DNA of 64,000 bases, from contig NC_091216.1 of the NCBI RefSeq assembly GCF_040958095.1, positions 336,001-400,000 on the forward strand, given 5' to 3'. Below, piece by piece: positions 12,257 through 25,500 of the stretch. The notes beneath the pieces were generated by a model that was not told the DNA's origin, searched no databases, and saw nothing but the letters and a program-made list of their open reading frames with translations. The position numbers and the translations under genes are program-made. The stretch comes from Procambarus clarkii (Eukaryota; Arthropoda; Malacostraca; Decapoda; Cambaridae). Numbering within the stretch: position 1 is the first letter of the stretch; each line of letters opens with the position of its first letter.

Positions 12257-12928
12257 GATTTTTTATCCGAATTCTGACTCTCTGCACCTATATTCAGTTT
12301 CAAATTACTACTTTTTATACCGAAAATATGCCATTTACTGTAAACGGCGATGGGTCATATTTTGCCCAAACCCCCCTGCAGTTTTCAAAATGTCTGAAAT
12401 GTCGGAAATTTGACTCCTGAGCGTGATTTTTTATCCGAATTCTGACTCTCTGCACCTATATTCAGTTTCAAATTACGACTTTTTATACCGAAAATATGCC
12501 AATTACTGTAAACGGCGATGGGTCATATTTTGCCCAAACCCCCCTGCAGTTTTCAAAATGTCTGAAATGTCGGAAATTTGACTCCTGAGCGTGATTTTCT
12601 ATCCGAATTCTGACTCTCTGCACCTATATTCAGTTTCAAATTACGACTTTTTATACCGAAAATATGCCAATTACTGAAAACGGCGATGGGTAATATTTTG
12701 CCCAAACCCCCCTGCAGTTTATAAAATGTCTGAAATGTCGGAAATTTGACTCCTGAGCGTGATTTTTGAGCCGAATTCTGACTCACTGCACCTATTTTCA
12801 GTTTCAAATTACGAAGTTTCATACCGAAAATATACCAATTACTGTAAACGGCGATGGGTCATATTTTGCCCAAACCCCCCTGCAGTTTTCAAAATGTCTG
12901 AAATGTCGGAAATTTGACTCCTGAGCGT
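12257..12928 (+). repeat. Four-unit tandem duplication, copy 1
   Basis: Four units (ATTACTAC; TTATCC; TTCTATCC with GGTAATATTT; GACTCACTGC with ACGAAGTTTC) repeated next door with a 672-bp offset. An 89-codon minus-strand frame at 12,553-12,822 is duplicated with it (13,225-13,494), codon for codon, which explains that pair of frames as satellite duplication. Confidence 0.92.
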
Positions 12929-13600
12929 GATTTTTTATCCGAATTCTGACTCTCTGCACCTATATTCAGTTTCAAATTACTACTTTTTATACCGAAAATA
13001 TGCCATTTACTGTAAACGGCGATGGGTCATATTTTGCCCAAACCCCCCTGCAGTTTTCAAAATGTCTGAAATGTCGGAAATTTGACTCCTGAGCGTGATT
13101 TTTTATCCGAATTCTGACTCTCTGCACCTATATTCAGTTTCAAATTACGACTTTTTATACCGAAAATATGCCAATTACTGTAAACGGCGATGGGTCATAT
13201 TTTGCCCAAACCCCCCTGCAGTTTTCAAAATGTCTGAAATGTCGGAAATTTGACTCCTGAGCGTGATTTTCTATCCGAATTCTGACTCTCTGCACCTATA
13301 TTCAGTTTCAAATTACGACTTTTTATACCGAAAATATGCCAATTACTGAAAACGGCGATGGGTAATATTTTGCCCAAACCCCCCTGCAGTTTATAAAATG
13401 TCTGAAATGTCGGAAATTTGACTCCTGAGCGTGATTTTTGAGCCGAATTCTGACTCACTGCACCTATTTTCAGTTTCAAATTACGAAGTTTCATACCGAA
13501 AATATACCAATTACTGTAAACGGCGATGGGTCATATTTTGCCCAACCCCTCTGCAGTTTTCAAAATGTCTGAAATGTCGGAAATTTGACTCGTGAGCGTG
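12929..13600 (+). repeat. Four-unit tandem duplication, copy 2
   Basis: Identical in order and nearly in sequence to 12,257-12,928 until about 13,541. There it switches to CCCAACCCCTCTGCAG and GACTCGTGAG, so the crossover point lies within the last unit. Confidence 0.9.
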
Positions 13601-15446
13601 ATTTTTGAGCCTAATTCTGACTCTCTGCACCTATTTTCAGTTTCAAATTACGACTTTTTATACTGAAAATAGGCCAATTACTGAAAACAACGATGGGTCA
13701 TATTTTGCCCAAACCCCCCTGCAGTTTTCAAAATGTCGGAAATGTCGGAAATTTGACTCCTGAGCGTTATTTTTGAGCCGAATTCTGACTCTCTGCCCTT
13801 ATTTTCAGTTTTAAATTACGACGTTTCATATCGAAAATATGCCAATTACTGTAAACGGCGATGGGTCATACTTTGCCCAAACCCCCCTGCAGTTTATAAA
13901 ATGTCTGAAATGTCGGAAATTTGACTCCTGAGTGTGATTTTTGAGCCGAATTCTTACTCACTGCACCTATTTTCAGTTTCAAAATACTACGTTTCATACC
14001 GAAAATATACCAATTACTGAAAACGGCGATGGGTCATATTTTGCCCAAACCCCCCTGCAGTTTTCAAAATGTCTGAAATGTCGGAAATTTGACTCCTGAG
14101 CGTGATTTTTTATCCGAATTCTGACGCTCTGCACCTATATTCAGTTTCAAATTACGAATTTTATACCGAAAATATGCCAATTACTCAAAACGGCGATGGG
14201 TCATATTTTGCCCAAACCCCCCTGCAGTTTATAAAATGTCTGAAATGTCGGAAATTTGACTCCTGAGCGTGATTTTTGAGCCGAATTCTGACTCACTGCA
14301 CCTATTTTCAGTTTCAAAATACGACGTTTCATACCGAAAATATACCAATTACTGTAAACTGCGATGGGTCATATTTTGCCCAAACCCCCCTGCAGTTTTC
14401 AAAATGTTTGAAATGTCGGAAATTTGACTCCTGAGCGTGATTTTTGAGCCTAATTCTGATTCTCTGCACCTATTTTCAGTTTCAAATTACGACTTTTTAT
14501 TCCGAAAATAGGCCAATTACTGAAAACAACGATGGGTCATATTTTGCCCAAACCCCCCTGCAGTTTTCAAAATGTCTGAAATGTCGGAAATTTGACTCCT
14601 GAGCGTTATTTTTGAGCCGAATTCTGACTCTCTGCCCTTATTTTCAGTTTTAAATTACGACGTTTCATATCGAAAATATGCCAATTACTGTAAACGGCGA
14701 TGGGTCATATTTTGCCCAAACCCCCCTGCAGTTTATAAAATGTCAGAAATGTCGGAAATTTGACTCCTGAGTGTGGTTTTTGAGCCGAATTCTTACTCAC
14801 TGCACCTATTTTCAGTTTCAAATTACTACGTTTCATACCGAAAATATACCAATTACTGAAAACGGCGATGGGTCATATTTTACCCAAACCCCCCTGCAGT
14901 TTTCAAAATGTCTGAAATGTCGGAAATTTGACTCCTGAGCGTGATTTTTGAGCCGAATTCTGACTCTCTGCACCTATTTTCAGTTTCAAATTACGACGTT
15001 TCATACCGAAAATATGCCAATTACTGAAAACGGCGATGGGTCATATTTTGACCAAACCCCCCTGCAGTTTTCAAAATGTCTGAAATGTCGGAAATTTGAT
15101 TCCTGAGCGTGATTTTTGAGCCGAATTCTGACTCTCTGCACCTAATTTCAGTTTCAAATTACGACGTTCCATACCGAAAATATGCCAATTACTGAAAACA
15201 GCGATGGGTCATATTTTGCCCAAACCCCCCTGCAGTTTATAAAATGTCTGAAATGTCGGAAATTTGACTCCTGAGTGTGATTTTTGAGCCGAATTCTTAC
15301 TCACTGCCCCTATTTTCAGTTTCAAAATACTACGTTTCATACCGAAAATATACCAATTACTGAAAACGGCGATGGGTCATATTTTGCCCAAACCCCCCTG
15401 CAGTTTTCAAAATGTCTGAAATGTCGGAAATTTGACTCCTGAGCGT
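13601..15446 (+). repeat. A-type HOR, end of copy 4
   Basis: About 11 units: GAGCCTAATTC, GCGTTATTTT, TTCTTACTCAC with AAAATACTACG, GACGCTC (14,123), the extra ACTGCGATGG unit at about 14,271, and further A-type units. It ends where the GAGCGGAATTC unit at 15,447 starts B-type sequence. Confidence 0.82.
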
Positions 15447-16458
15447 GATTTTTGAGCGGAATTCTGACTCTCTGCACCTATTTTCAGTTTCAAATTACGA
15501 CGTTTCATACCGAAAATATGCCTATTACTGAAAACGGCGATGGGTCATATTTTGCCCAAACCCCCGTGCAGTTTTTAAAATGTCTTAAATGTCGGAAATT
15601 TGACTCCTGAGCGTGATTTTTGAGCCGAAATATGACTCTCTGCACCTATTTTCAGTTTCAAATTACGACGTTTCATACCGAAAATATGCCAATTACTGAA
15701 AACGGCGTTGGGTCATATTTTGCCCAAACCCCCCCTGCAGTTTATAAAATGTCTGAAATGTCGGAAATTTGACTCGTGAGCGTGATTTTTGAGCCGAATT
15801 CTGACTCTCTGCACCTATTTTCAGTTTCAAATTACGACGTTTCATACCGAAAATATGCACATTACTGAAAACAGCGATGGGTCATATTTTGCCCAAACCC
15901 CCCTGCAGTTTTCAAAATGTCTGAAATGTCGGAAATTTGACTCGTGAGCGTGATTTTTGAGCCGAATTCTGACTCTCTGCACCTATTTTCAGATTCAAAT
16001 TACGACTTTTCATACCGAAAATATGCCAATTACTGAAAACGGCGATGGGTCATATTTTGCCCAAACCCCTCTGCAGTTTTTAAAATGTTTGAAATGACGG
16101 AAATTTGACTCCTGAGCGTTATTTTTGAGCCGAATTCTGACTCTCTGCCCTTATTTTCAGTTTTAAATTACGACGTTTCATATCGAAAATATGCCAATTA
16201 CTGTAAACAGCGATGGGTCATATTTTGCCCAAACCCCCCTGCAGTTTATAAAATGTCTGAAATGTTGGAAATTTGACTACTGAGTGTGATTTTTGAGCCG
16301 AATTCTTACTCACTGCACCTATTTTCAGTTTCAAATTACTACGTTTCATACCGAAAATATACCAATTACTGAAAACGGCGATGGGTCATATTTTGCCCAA
16401 ACCCCCCTGCAGTTTTCAAAATGTCTGAAGTGTCGGAAATTTGACTCCTGAGCGTGAT

Positions 16459-18394
16459 TTTTGAGCCGAATTCTGACTCTCTGCACCTATTTTCAGTTTC
16501 AAATTACGACGTTTCATACCGAAAATATGCCAATTACTGAAAACGGGGTTGGGTCATATTTTGCCCAAACCCCCCCTGCAGTTTATAAAATGTCTGAAAT
16601 GTCGGAAATTTGACTCGTGAGCGTGATTTTTGAGCCGAATTCTGACTCACTGCACCTATTTTCAGTTTCAAATTACGACGTTTCATACCGAAAATATTCC
16701 AATTACTGTAAACGGCGATGGGTCATATTTTGCCCAAACCCCCCTGCAGTTTTCAAAATGTCTGAAATGTCGGAAATTTGACTCCTGAGCGTGATTTTTG
16801 AGCCGAATTCTGACTCTCTGCACCTATTTTCAGTTTCAAATTACGACGTTTCATACCGAAAATATGCCAATTACTGAAAACGGCGATGGGTCATATTTTG
16901 CCCAAACCCCCCTGCAGTTTCTAAAATGTCTTAAATGTCGGAAATTTGACTCCTGAGCGTGATTTTTGAGCCGAAATATGACTCTCTGCACCTATTTTCT
17001 GTTTCAAATTACGACGTTTCATACCGAAAATATGCCAATTACTGAAAACGGCGTTGGGTCATATTTTGCCCAAACCCCCCTTGTAGTTTATAAAATGTCT
17101 GAAATGTCGGAAATTTGACTCGTGAGCGTGATTTTTGAGCCGAATTCTGACTCTCTGCACCTATTTTCAGTTTCAAATTACGACTTTTTATACCGAAAAT
17201 AGGCCAATTACTGAAAACGGCGATGGGTCATATTTTGCCCAAACCCCCCTGCAGTTTTCAAAATGTCTGATATGTCGAAAATTTGAATCCTGAGCGTGAT
17301 TTTTGAGACGAATTCTGACTCTGCACCTATTTTCAGTTTCAAATTACGACGTTTCATACCGAAAATATGCACATTACTGAAAACGGCGATGGGTCATATT
17401 TTGCCCAAACCCCCCTGCAGTTTTCAAAATGTCTGAAATGTCGGAAATTTGACTCGTGAGCGTGATTTTTGAGCTGAATTCTGACTCTCTGTACCTATTT
17501 TCAGATTCAAATTACGACTTTTCATACCGAAAATATGCCAATTACTGAAAACGGCGATGGGTCATATTTTGCCCAAACCCCTCTGCAGTTTTTAAAATGT
17601 TTGAAATGTCGGAAATATGACTCGTGAGCGTGATTTTTGAGCTGAATTCTGACTCTCTGTACCTATTTTCAGATTCAAATTACGACTTTTCATACCGAAA
17701 ATATGCCAATTACTGAAAACTGCGATGGGTCATATTTTGCCCAAACCCCCCTGCAGTTTTCAAAATGTCTGAAATGTCGAAAATTTGACTCCTAAGCGTT
17801 ATTTTTGAGCCGAATTCTGACTCTCTGCCCTTATTTTCAGTTTTAAATTACGACATTTCATATCGAAAATATGCCAATTACTGTAAACGGCGATGGGTCA
17901 TATTTTGCCCAAACCCCCCTGCAGTTTATAAAATGTCTGAAATGTCGGAAATTTGACTCCTGAGTGTGATTTTTGAGCCGAATTCTTACTCACTTCACCA
18001 ATTTTCAGTTTCAAATTACTACGTTTCATACCGAAAATATACCAATTACTGTAAACGGCGATGGGTCATATTTTGCCCAAACCCCCCTGCAGTTTTCAAA
18101 ATGTCTGAAATGTCGAAAATTTGACTCCTGAGCGTGATTTTTGAGCCGAATTCTGACTCTCTGCACCTATTTTCAGTTTCAAATTACGACTTTTTATACC
18201 GAAAATAGGCCAATTACTGAAAACGGCGATGGGTCATATTTTGCCCAAACCCCCCTGCAGTTTTCAAAATGTCTGAAATGTCGGAAATTTGACTCCTGAG
18301 CGTGATTTTTGAGCCGAATTCTGACTCTCTGCACCTATTTTCAGTTTCATATTACGACGTTTCATACCGAAAATATGCCAATTACTGAAAACGG
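16459..18394 (+). repeat. Long-range duplicated B segment, copy 2
   Basis: Counterpart of 5,545-7,480 at an offset of 10,914 bp (65 units less 6 bp). The shared indels show a segmental copy and not independent drift. CCTAAGCGTT at 17,791 is private to this copy and is inherited by the later 2,687-bp duplication, so that duplication is younger. Confidence 0.85.
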
Positions 18395-19860
18395 CGTTGG
18401 GTCATATTTTGCCCAAATCCCCCTTGTAGTTTATAAAATGTCTGAAATGTCGGAAATTTGACTCGTGAGCGTGATTTTTGAGCCGAATTCTGACTCTCTG
18501 CACCTATTTTCAGTTTCAAATTACGACTTTTTATACCGAAAATAGGCCAATTACTGAAAACGGCGATGGGTCATATTTTGCCCAAACCCCCCTGCAGTTT
18601 TCAAAATGTCTGATATGTCGAAAATTTGAATCCTGAGCGTGATTTTTGAGACGAATTCTGACTCTGCACCTATTTTCAGATTCAAATTACGACTTTTCAT
18701 ACCGAAAATATGCCAATTACTGAAAACGGCGATGGGTCATATTTTGCCCAAACCCCTCTGCAGTTTTTAAAATGTTTGAAATGTCGGAAATTTGACTCGT
18801 GAGCGTGATTTTTGAGCTGAATTCTGACTCTCTGTACCTATTTTCAGATTCAAATTACGACTTTTCATACCGAAAATATGCCAATTACTGAAAACAGCGA
18901 TGGGTCATATTTTGCCCAAACCCCTCTGCAGTTTTTAAAATGTTTGAAATGTCGGAAATTTGACTCCTGAGCGTTATTTTTGAGCCGAATTCTGACTCTC
19001 TGCCCTTATTTTCAGTTTTAAATTACGACGTTTCATATCGAAAATATGCCAATTACTGTAAACGACGATGGGTCATATTTTGCCCAAACCCCCCTGCAGT
19101 TTATAAAATGTCTGAAATGTCGGAAATTTGACTCCTGAGTGTGATTTTTGAGCCGAATTCTTACTCACTTCACCAATTTTCAGTTTCAAATTACTACGTT
19201 TCATACCGAAAATATACCAATTACTGTAAACGGCGATGGGTCATATTTTGCCCAAACCCCCCTGCAGTTTTCAAAATGTCTGAAATGTCGGAAATTTGAC
19301 TCCTGAGCGTGATTTTTGAGCCGAATTCTGACTCTCTGCACCTATTTTCAGTTTCAAATTACGACTTTTTATACCGAAAATAGGCCAATTACTGAAAACG
19401 GCGATGGGTCATATTTTGCCCAAACCCCCCTGCAGTTTTCAAAATGTCTGATATGTCGAAAATTTGAATCCTGAGCGTGATTTTTGAGACGAATTCTGAC
19501 TCTGCACCTATTTTCAGTTTCAAATTACGACGTTTCATACCGAAAATATGCACATTACTGAAAACGGCGATGGGTCATATTTTGCCCAAACCCCCCTGCA
19601 GTTTTCAAAATGTCTGAAATGTCGGAAATTTGACTCGTGAGCGTGATTTTTGAGCTGAATTCTGACTTTCTGCACCTATTTTCAGATTCAAATTACGACT
19701 TTTCATACCGAAAATATGCCAATTACTGAAAACGGCGATGGGTCATATTTTGCCCAAACCCCCTCTGCAGTTTATAAAATGTTTGAAATGTTGGAAATTT
19801 GACTCCTGAGCGTTATTTTTGAGCCGAATTCTGACTCTCTGCCCTTATTTTCAGTTTTAA
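17730..19860 (+). repeat. B-type 2,687-bp-offset duplication, copy 1
   Basis: About 2.1 kb repeated nearly base for base at 20,417-22,547. CCTAAGCGTT lies at 17,791 and 20,478, and GAGACG at 18,648/21,335 and 19,486/22,173, all 2,687 bp apart (16 units less 1 bp). Confidence 0.9.
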
Positions 19861-20416
19861 ATTACGACGTTTCATACCGAAAATATGCCAATTACTGAAA
19901 ACGGCGATGGATCATATTTTGCCCAATCCTCCCTGCAGTTTTTAAAATGTCTTAAATGTCGGAAATTTGACTCCTGAGCGTGATTTTTGAGCCGAAATAT
20001 GACTCTCTGCGCCTATTTTCAGTTTCAAATTACGACGTTTCATACCGAAAATATGCCAATTACTGAAAAAGGCGTTGGGTCATATTTTGCCCAAACCCCC
20101 CCTGCAGTTTATAAAATGTCTGAAATGTCGGAAATTTGACTCGTGAGCGTGATTTTTGAGCCGAATTCTGACTCACTGCACCTATTTTCAGTTTCAAATT
20201 ACGACGTTTCATACTGAAAATATACAAATTACTGTAAACGGCGATGGGTCATATTTTGCCCAAACCCCCCTGCAGTTTTCAAAATGTCTGAAATGTCGGA
20301 AATTTGACTCCTGAGCGTGATTTTTGAGCCGAATTCTGACTCTCTGCACCTATTTTCAGTTTCAAATTACGACGTTTCATACCGAAAATATGCCAATTAC
20401 TGAAAACGGTGATGGG

Positions 20417-22547
20417 TCATATTTTGCCCAAACCCCCCTGCAGTTTTCAAAATGTCTGAAATGTCGAAAATTTGACTCCTAAGCGTTATTTTTGAGCCGA
20501 ATTCTGACTCTCTGCCCTTATTTTCAGTTTTAAATTACGACATTTCATATCGAAAATATGCCAATTACTGTAAACGGCGATGGGTCATATTTTGCCCAAA
20601 CCCCCCTGCAGTTTATAAAATGTCTGAAATGTCGGAAATTTGACTCCTGAGTGTGATTTTTGAGCCGAATTCTTACTCACTTCACCAATTTTCAGTTTCA
20701 AATTACTACGTTTCATACCGAAAATATACCAATTACTGTAAACGGCGATGGGTCATATTTTGCCCAAACCCCCCTGCAGTTTTCAAAATGTCTGAAACGT
20801 CGAAAATTTGACTCCTGAGCGTGATTTTTGAGCCGAATTCTGACTCTCTGCACCTATTTTCAGTTTCAAATTACGACTTTTTATACCGAAAATAGGCCAA
20901 TTACTGAAAACGGCGATGGGTCATATTTTGCCCAAACCCCCCTGCAGTTTTCAAAATGTCTGAAATGTCGGAAATTTGACTCCTGAGCGTGATTTTTGAG
21001 CCGAATTCTGACTCTCTGCACCTATTTTCAGTTTCATATTACGACGTTTCATACCGAAAATATGCCAATTACTGAAAACGGCGTTGGGTCATATTTTGCC
21101 CAAATCCCCCTTGTAGTTTATAAAATGTCTGAAATGTCGGAAATTTGACTCGTGAGCGTGATTTTTGAGCCGAATTCTGACTCTCTGCACCTATTTTCAG
21201 TTTCAAATTACGACTTTTTATACCGAAAATAGGCCAATTACTGAAAACGGCGATGGGTCATATTTTGCCCAAACCCCCCTGCAGTTTTCAAAATGTCTGA
21301 TATGTCGAAAATTTGAATCCTGAGCGTGATTTTTGAGACGAATTCTGACTCTGCACCTATTTTCAGATTCAAATTACGACTTTTCATACCGAAAATATGC
21401 CAATTACTGAAAACGGCGATGGGTCATATTTTGCCCAAACCCCTCTGCAGTTTTTAAAATGTTTGAAATGTCGGAAATTTGACTCGTGAGCGTGATTTTT
21501 GAGCTGAATTCTGACTCTCTGTACCTATTTTCAGATTCAAATTACGACTTTTCATACCGAAAATATGCCAATTACTGAAAACAGCGATGGGTCATATTTT
21601 GCCCAAACCCCTCTGCAGTTTTTAAAATGTTTGAAATGTCGGAAATTTGACTCCTGAGCGTTATTTTTGAGCCGAATTCTGACTCTCTGCCCTTATTTTC
21701 AGTTTTAAATTACGACGTTTCATATCGAAAATATGCCAATTACTGTAAACGACGATGGGTCATATTTTGCCCAAACCCCCCTGCAGTTTATAAAATGTCT
21801 GAAATGTCGGAAATTTGACTCCTGAGTGTGATTTTTGAGCCGAATTCTTACTCACTTCACCAATTTTCAGTTTCAAATTACTACGTTTCATACCGAAAAT
21901 ATACCAATTACTGTAAACGGCGATGGGTCATATTTTGCCCAAACCCCCCTGCAGTTTTCAAAATGTCTGAAATGTCGGAAATTTGACTCCTGAGCGTGAT
22001 TTTTGAGCCGAATTCTGACTCTCTGCACCTATTTTCAGTTTCAAATTACGACTTTTTATACCGAAAATAGGCCAATTACTGAAAACGGCGATGGGTCATA
22101 TTTTGCCCAAACCCCCCTGCAGTTTTCAAAATGTCTGATATGTCGAAAATTTGAATCCTGAGCGTGATTTTTGAGACGAATTCTGACTCTGCACCTATTT
22201 TCAGTTTCAAATTACGACGTTTCATACCGAAAATATGCACATTACTGAAAACGGCGATGGGTCATATTTTGCCCAAACCCCCCTGCAGTTTTCAAAATGT
22301 CTGAAATGTCGGAAATTTGACTCGTGAGCGTGATTTTTGAGCTGAATTCTGACTTTCTGCACCTATTTTCAGATTCAAATTACGACTTTTCATACCGAAA
22401 ATATGCCAATTACTGAAAACGGCGATGGGTCATATTTTGCCCAAACCCCCTCTGCAGTTTATAAAATGTTTGAAATGTTGGAAATTTGACTCCTGAGCGT
22501 TATTTTTGAGCCGAATTCTGACTCTCTGCCCTTATTTTCAGTTTTAA
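20417..22547 (+). repeat. B-type 2,687-bp-offset duplication, copy 2
   Basis: Nearly identical to 17,730-19,860. Only scattered differences were seen, for example GAAACGTCG for GAAATGTCG near 20,797. The high identity points to recent amplification. Confidence 0.9.
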
Positions 22548-25500
22548 ATTACGACGTTTCATATCGAAAATATGCCAATTACTGTAAACGGCGATGGGTC
22601 ATATTTTGCCCAAACCCCCCTGCAGTTTAAAAAATGTCTGAAATGTCGGAAATTTGACTCCTGAGTGTGATTTTTGAGCCGAATTCTTACTCACTGCACC
22701 TATTTTCAGTTTCAAATTACTACGTTTCATACCGAAAATATACCAATTACTGAAAACGGCGATAGGTCATATTTTGCCAAAACCCCCCTGCAGTTTTCAA
22801 AATGTCTGAAATGTCGGAAATTTGACTCCTGAGCGTGATTTTTGAGCCGAATTCTGACTCTCTGCACCTATTTTCAGTTTCAAATTACGACGTTTCATAC
22901 CGAAAATATGCCAATTACTGAAAACGGCGATGGATCATATTTTGCCCAATCCTCCCTGCAGTTTTTAAAATGTCTTAAATGTCGGAAATTTGACTCCTGA
23001 GCGTGATTTTTGAGCCGAAATATGACTCTCTGCGCCTATTTTCAGTTTCAAATTACGACGTTTCATACCGAAAATATGCCAATTACTGAAAAAGGCGTTG
23101 GGTCATATTTTGCCCAAACCCCCCCTGCAGTTTATAAAATGTCTGAAATGTCGGAAATTTGACTCGTGAGCGTGATTTTTGAGCCGAATTCTGACTCACT
23201 GCACCTATTTTCAGTTTCAAATTACGACGTTTCATACTGAAAATATACAAATTACTGTAAACGGCGATGGGTCATATTTTGCCCAAACCCCCCTGCAGTT
23301 TTCAAAATGTCTGAAATGTCGGAAATTTGACTCCTGAGCGTGATTTTTGAGCCGAATTCTGACTCTCTGCACCTATTTTCAGTTTCAAATTACGACGTTT
23401 CATACCGAAAATATGCCAATTACTGAAAACGGTGATGGGTCATATTTTGCCCAAACCCCCCTGCAGTTTTTAAAATGTCTTAAATGTCGGAAATTTGACT
23501 CCTGAGCGTGATTTTTGAGCCGAAATATGACTCTCTGCACCTATTTTCAGTTTCAAATTACGACGTTTCATACCGAAAATATGCCAATTACTGAAAACGG
23601 CGTTGGGTCATATTTTGCCCAAACCCCCCTTGCAGTTTATAAAATGTCTGAAATGTCGGAAATTTGACTCGTGAGCGTGATTTTTGAGCCGAATTCTGAC
23701 TCTCTACACATATTTTCAGTTTCAAATTACGAATTTTTATACCGAAAATAGGCCAATTACTGAAAACGGCGATGGGTCATATTTTGCCCAAACCCCCCTG
23801 CAGTTTTCAAAATGTCTGATATGTCGAAAATTTGAATCCTGAGCGTGATTTTTGAGACGAATTCTGACTCTGCACCTATTTTCAGTTTCAAATTACGACG
23901 TTTCATACCGAAAATATGCACATTACTGAAAACGGCGATGGGTCATATTTTGCCCAAACCCCCCTGCAGTTTTCAAAATGTGTGAAAAGTCGGAAATTTG
24001 ACTCGTGAGCGTGATTTTTGAGCTGAATTCTGACTCTCTGCACCTATTTTCAGATTCAAATTACGACTTTTCATACCGAAAATATGCCAATTACTGAAAA
24101 CGGCGATGGGTCATATTTTGCCCAAACCCCTCTGCTGTTTTTAAAATGTTTGAAATGTCGGAAATTTGACTCGTGGGCGTGATTTTTGAGCTGAATTCTG
24201 ACTCTCTGCACCTATTTTCAGATTCAAATTACGACTTTTCATACCGAAAATATGCCAATTACTGAAAACAGCGATGGGTCATATTTTGCCCAAACCCCTC
24301 TGCAGTTTTTAAAATGTTTGAAATGTCGGAAATTTGACTCCTGAGCGTTATTTTTGAGCCGAATTCTGACTCTCTGCCCTTATTTTCAGTTTTAAATTAC
24401 GACGTTTCATATCGAAAATATGCCAATTACTGTAAACGGCGATGGGTCATATTTTGCCCAAACCCCCCTGCAGTTTATAAAATGTCTGAAATGTCGGAAA
24501 TTAGACTCCTGAGTGTGATTTTTGAGCCGAATTCTTACTCACTTCACCAATTTTCAGTTTCAAATTACTACGTTTCATACCGAAAATATACCAATTACTG
24601 TAAACGGCGATGGGTCATATTTTGCCCAAACCCCCCTGCAGTTTTCAAAATGTCTGAAATGTCGGAAATTTGACTCCTGAGCGTGATTTTTGAGCCGAAT
24701 TCTGACTCTCTGCACCTATTTTCAGTTTCAAATTACGACTTTTTATACCGAAAATAGGCCAATTACTGAAAACGGCGATGGGTCATATTTTGCCCAAACC
24801 CCCCTGCAGTTTTCAAAATGTCTGATATGTCGAAAATTTGAATCCTGAGCGTGATTTTTGAGACGAATTCTGACTCTGCACCTATTTTCAGTTCCAAATT
24901 ACAACGTTTCATACCGAAAATATGCACATTACTGAAAACGGCGATGGGTCATATTTTGCCCAAACCCCCCTGCAGTTTTCAAAATGTCTGAAATGTCGGA
25001 AATTTGACTCGTGAGCGTGATTTTTGAGCTGAATTCTGACTCTCTGCACCTATTTTCAGATTCAAATTACGACTTTTCATACCGAAAATATGCCAATTAC
25101 TGAAAACAGCGATGGGTCATATTTTGCCCAAACCCCCTCTGCAGTTTTTAAAATGTTTGAAATGTCGGAAATTTGACTCCTGAGCGTTATTTTTGAGCCG
25201 AATTCTGACTCTCTGCCCTTATTTTCAGTTTTAAATTACGACGTTTCATATCGAAAATATGCCAATTACTGTATACGGCGATGGGTCATATTTTGCCCAA
25301 ACCCCCCTGCAGTTTATAAAATGTCTGAAATGTCGGAAATTTGACTCCTGAGTGTGATTTTTGAGCCGAATTCTTACTCACTGCACCTATTTTCAGTTTC
25401 AAATTACTACGTTTCATACCGAAAATATACCAATTACTGAAAACGGCGATAGGTCATATTTTGCCAAAACCCCCCTGCAGTTTTCAAAATGTCTGAAATG

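Larger units (their letters stand above)
6384..25025 (+). repeat. Ten dispersed copies of a 166-bp marker unit
   Basis: Units with the head GAGACGAATTC and a 2-bp deletion (GACTCTGCACC for GACTCTCTGCACC) have GAGACG at 6,391, 7,902, 8,908, 17,305, 18,648, 19,486, 21,335, 22,173, 23,854 and 24,860. They are preceded by units ending GATATGTCGAAAATTTGAA. Spacings are 5, 6, 8, 9, 10 or 11 units within a block. The shared deletion makes common descent certain, and the marker was not seen outside B-type DNA. Confidence 0.9.

Noticed and set aside
12553..13494. Pair of identical 89-codon minus-strand frames (12,553-12,822 and 13,225-13,494)
   Set aside because: Both are satellite; the identity is explained by the 672-bp duplication. 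The minus frame at 60,272-60,481 is likewise satellite.
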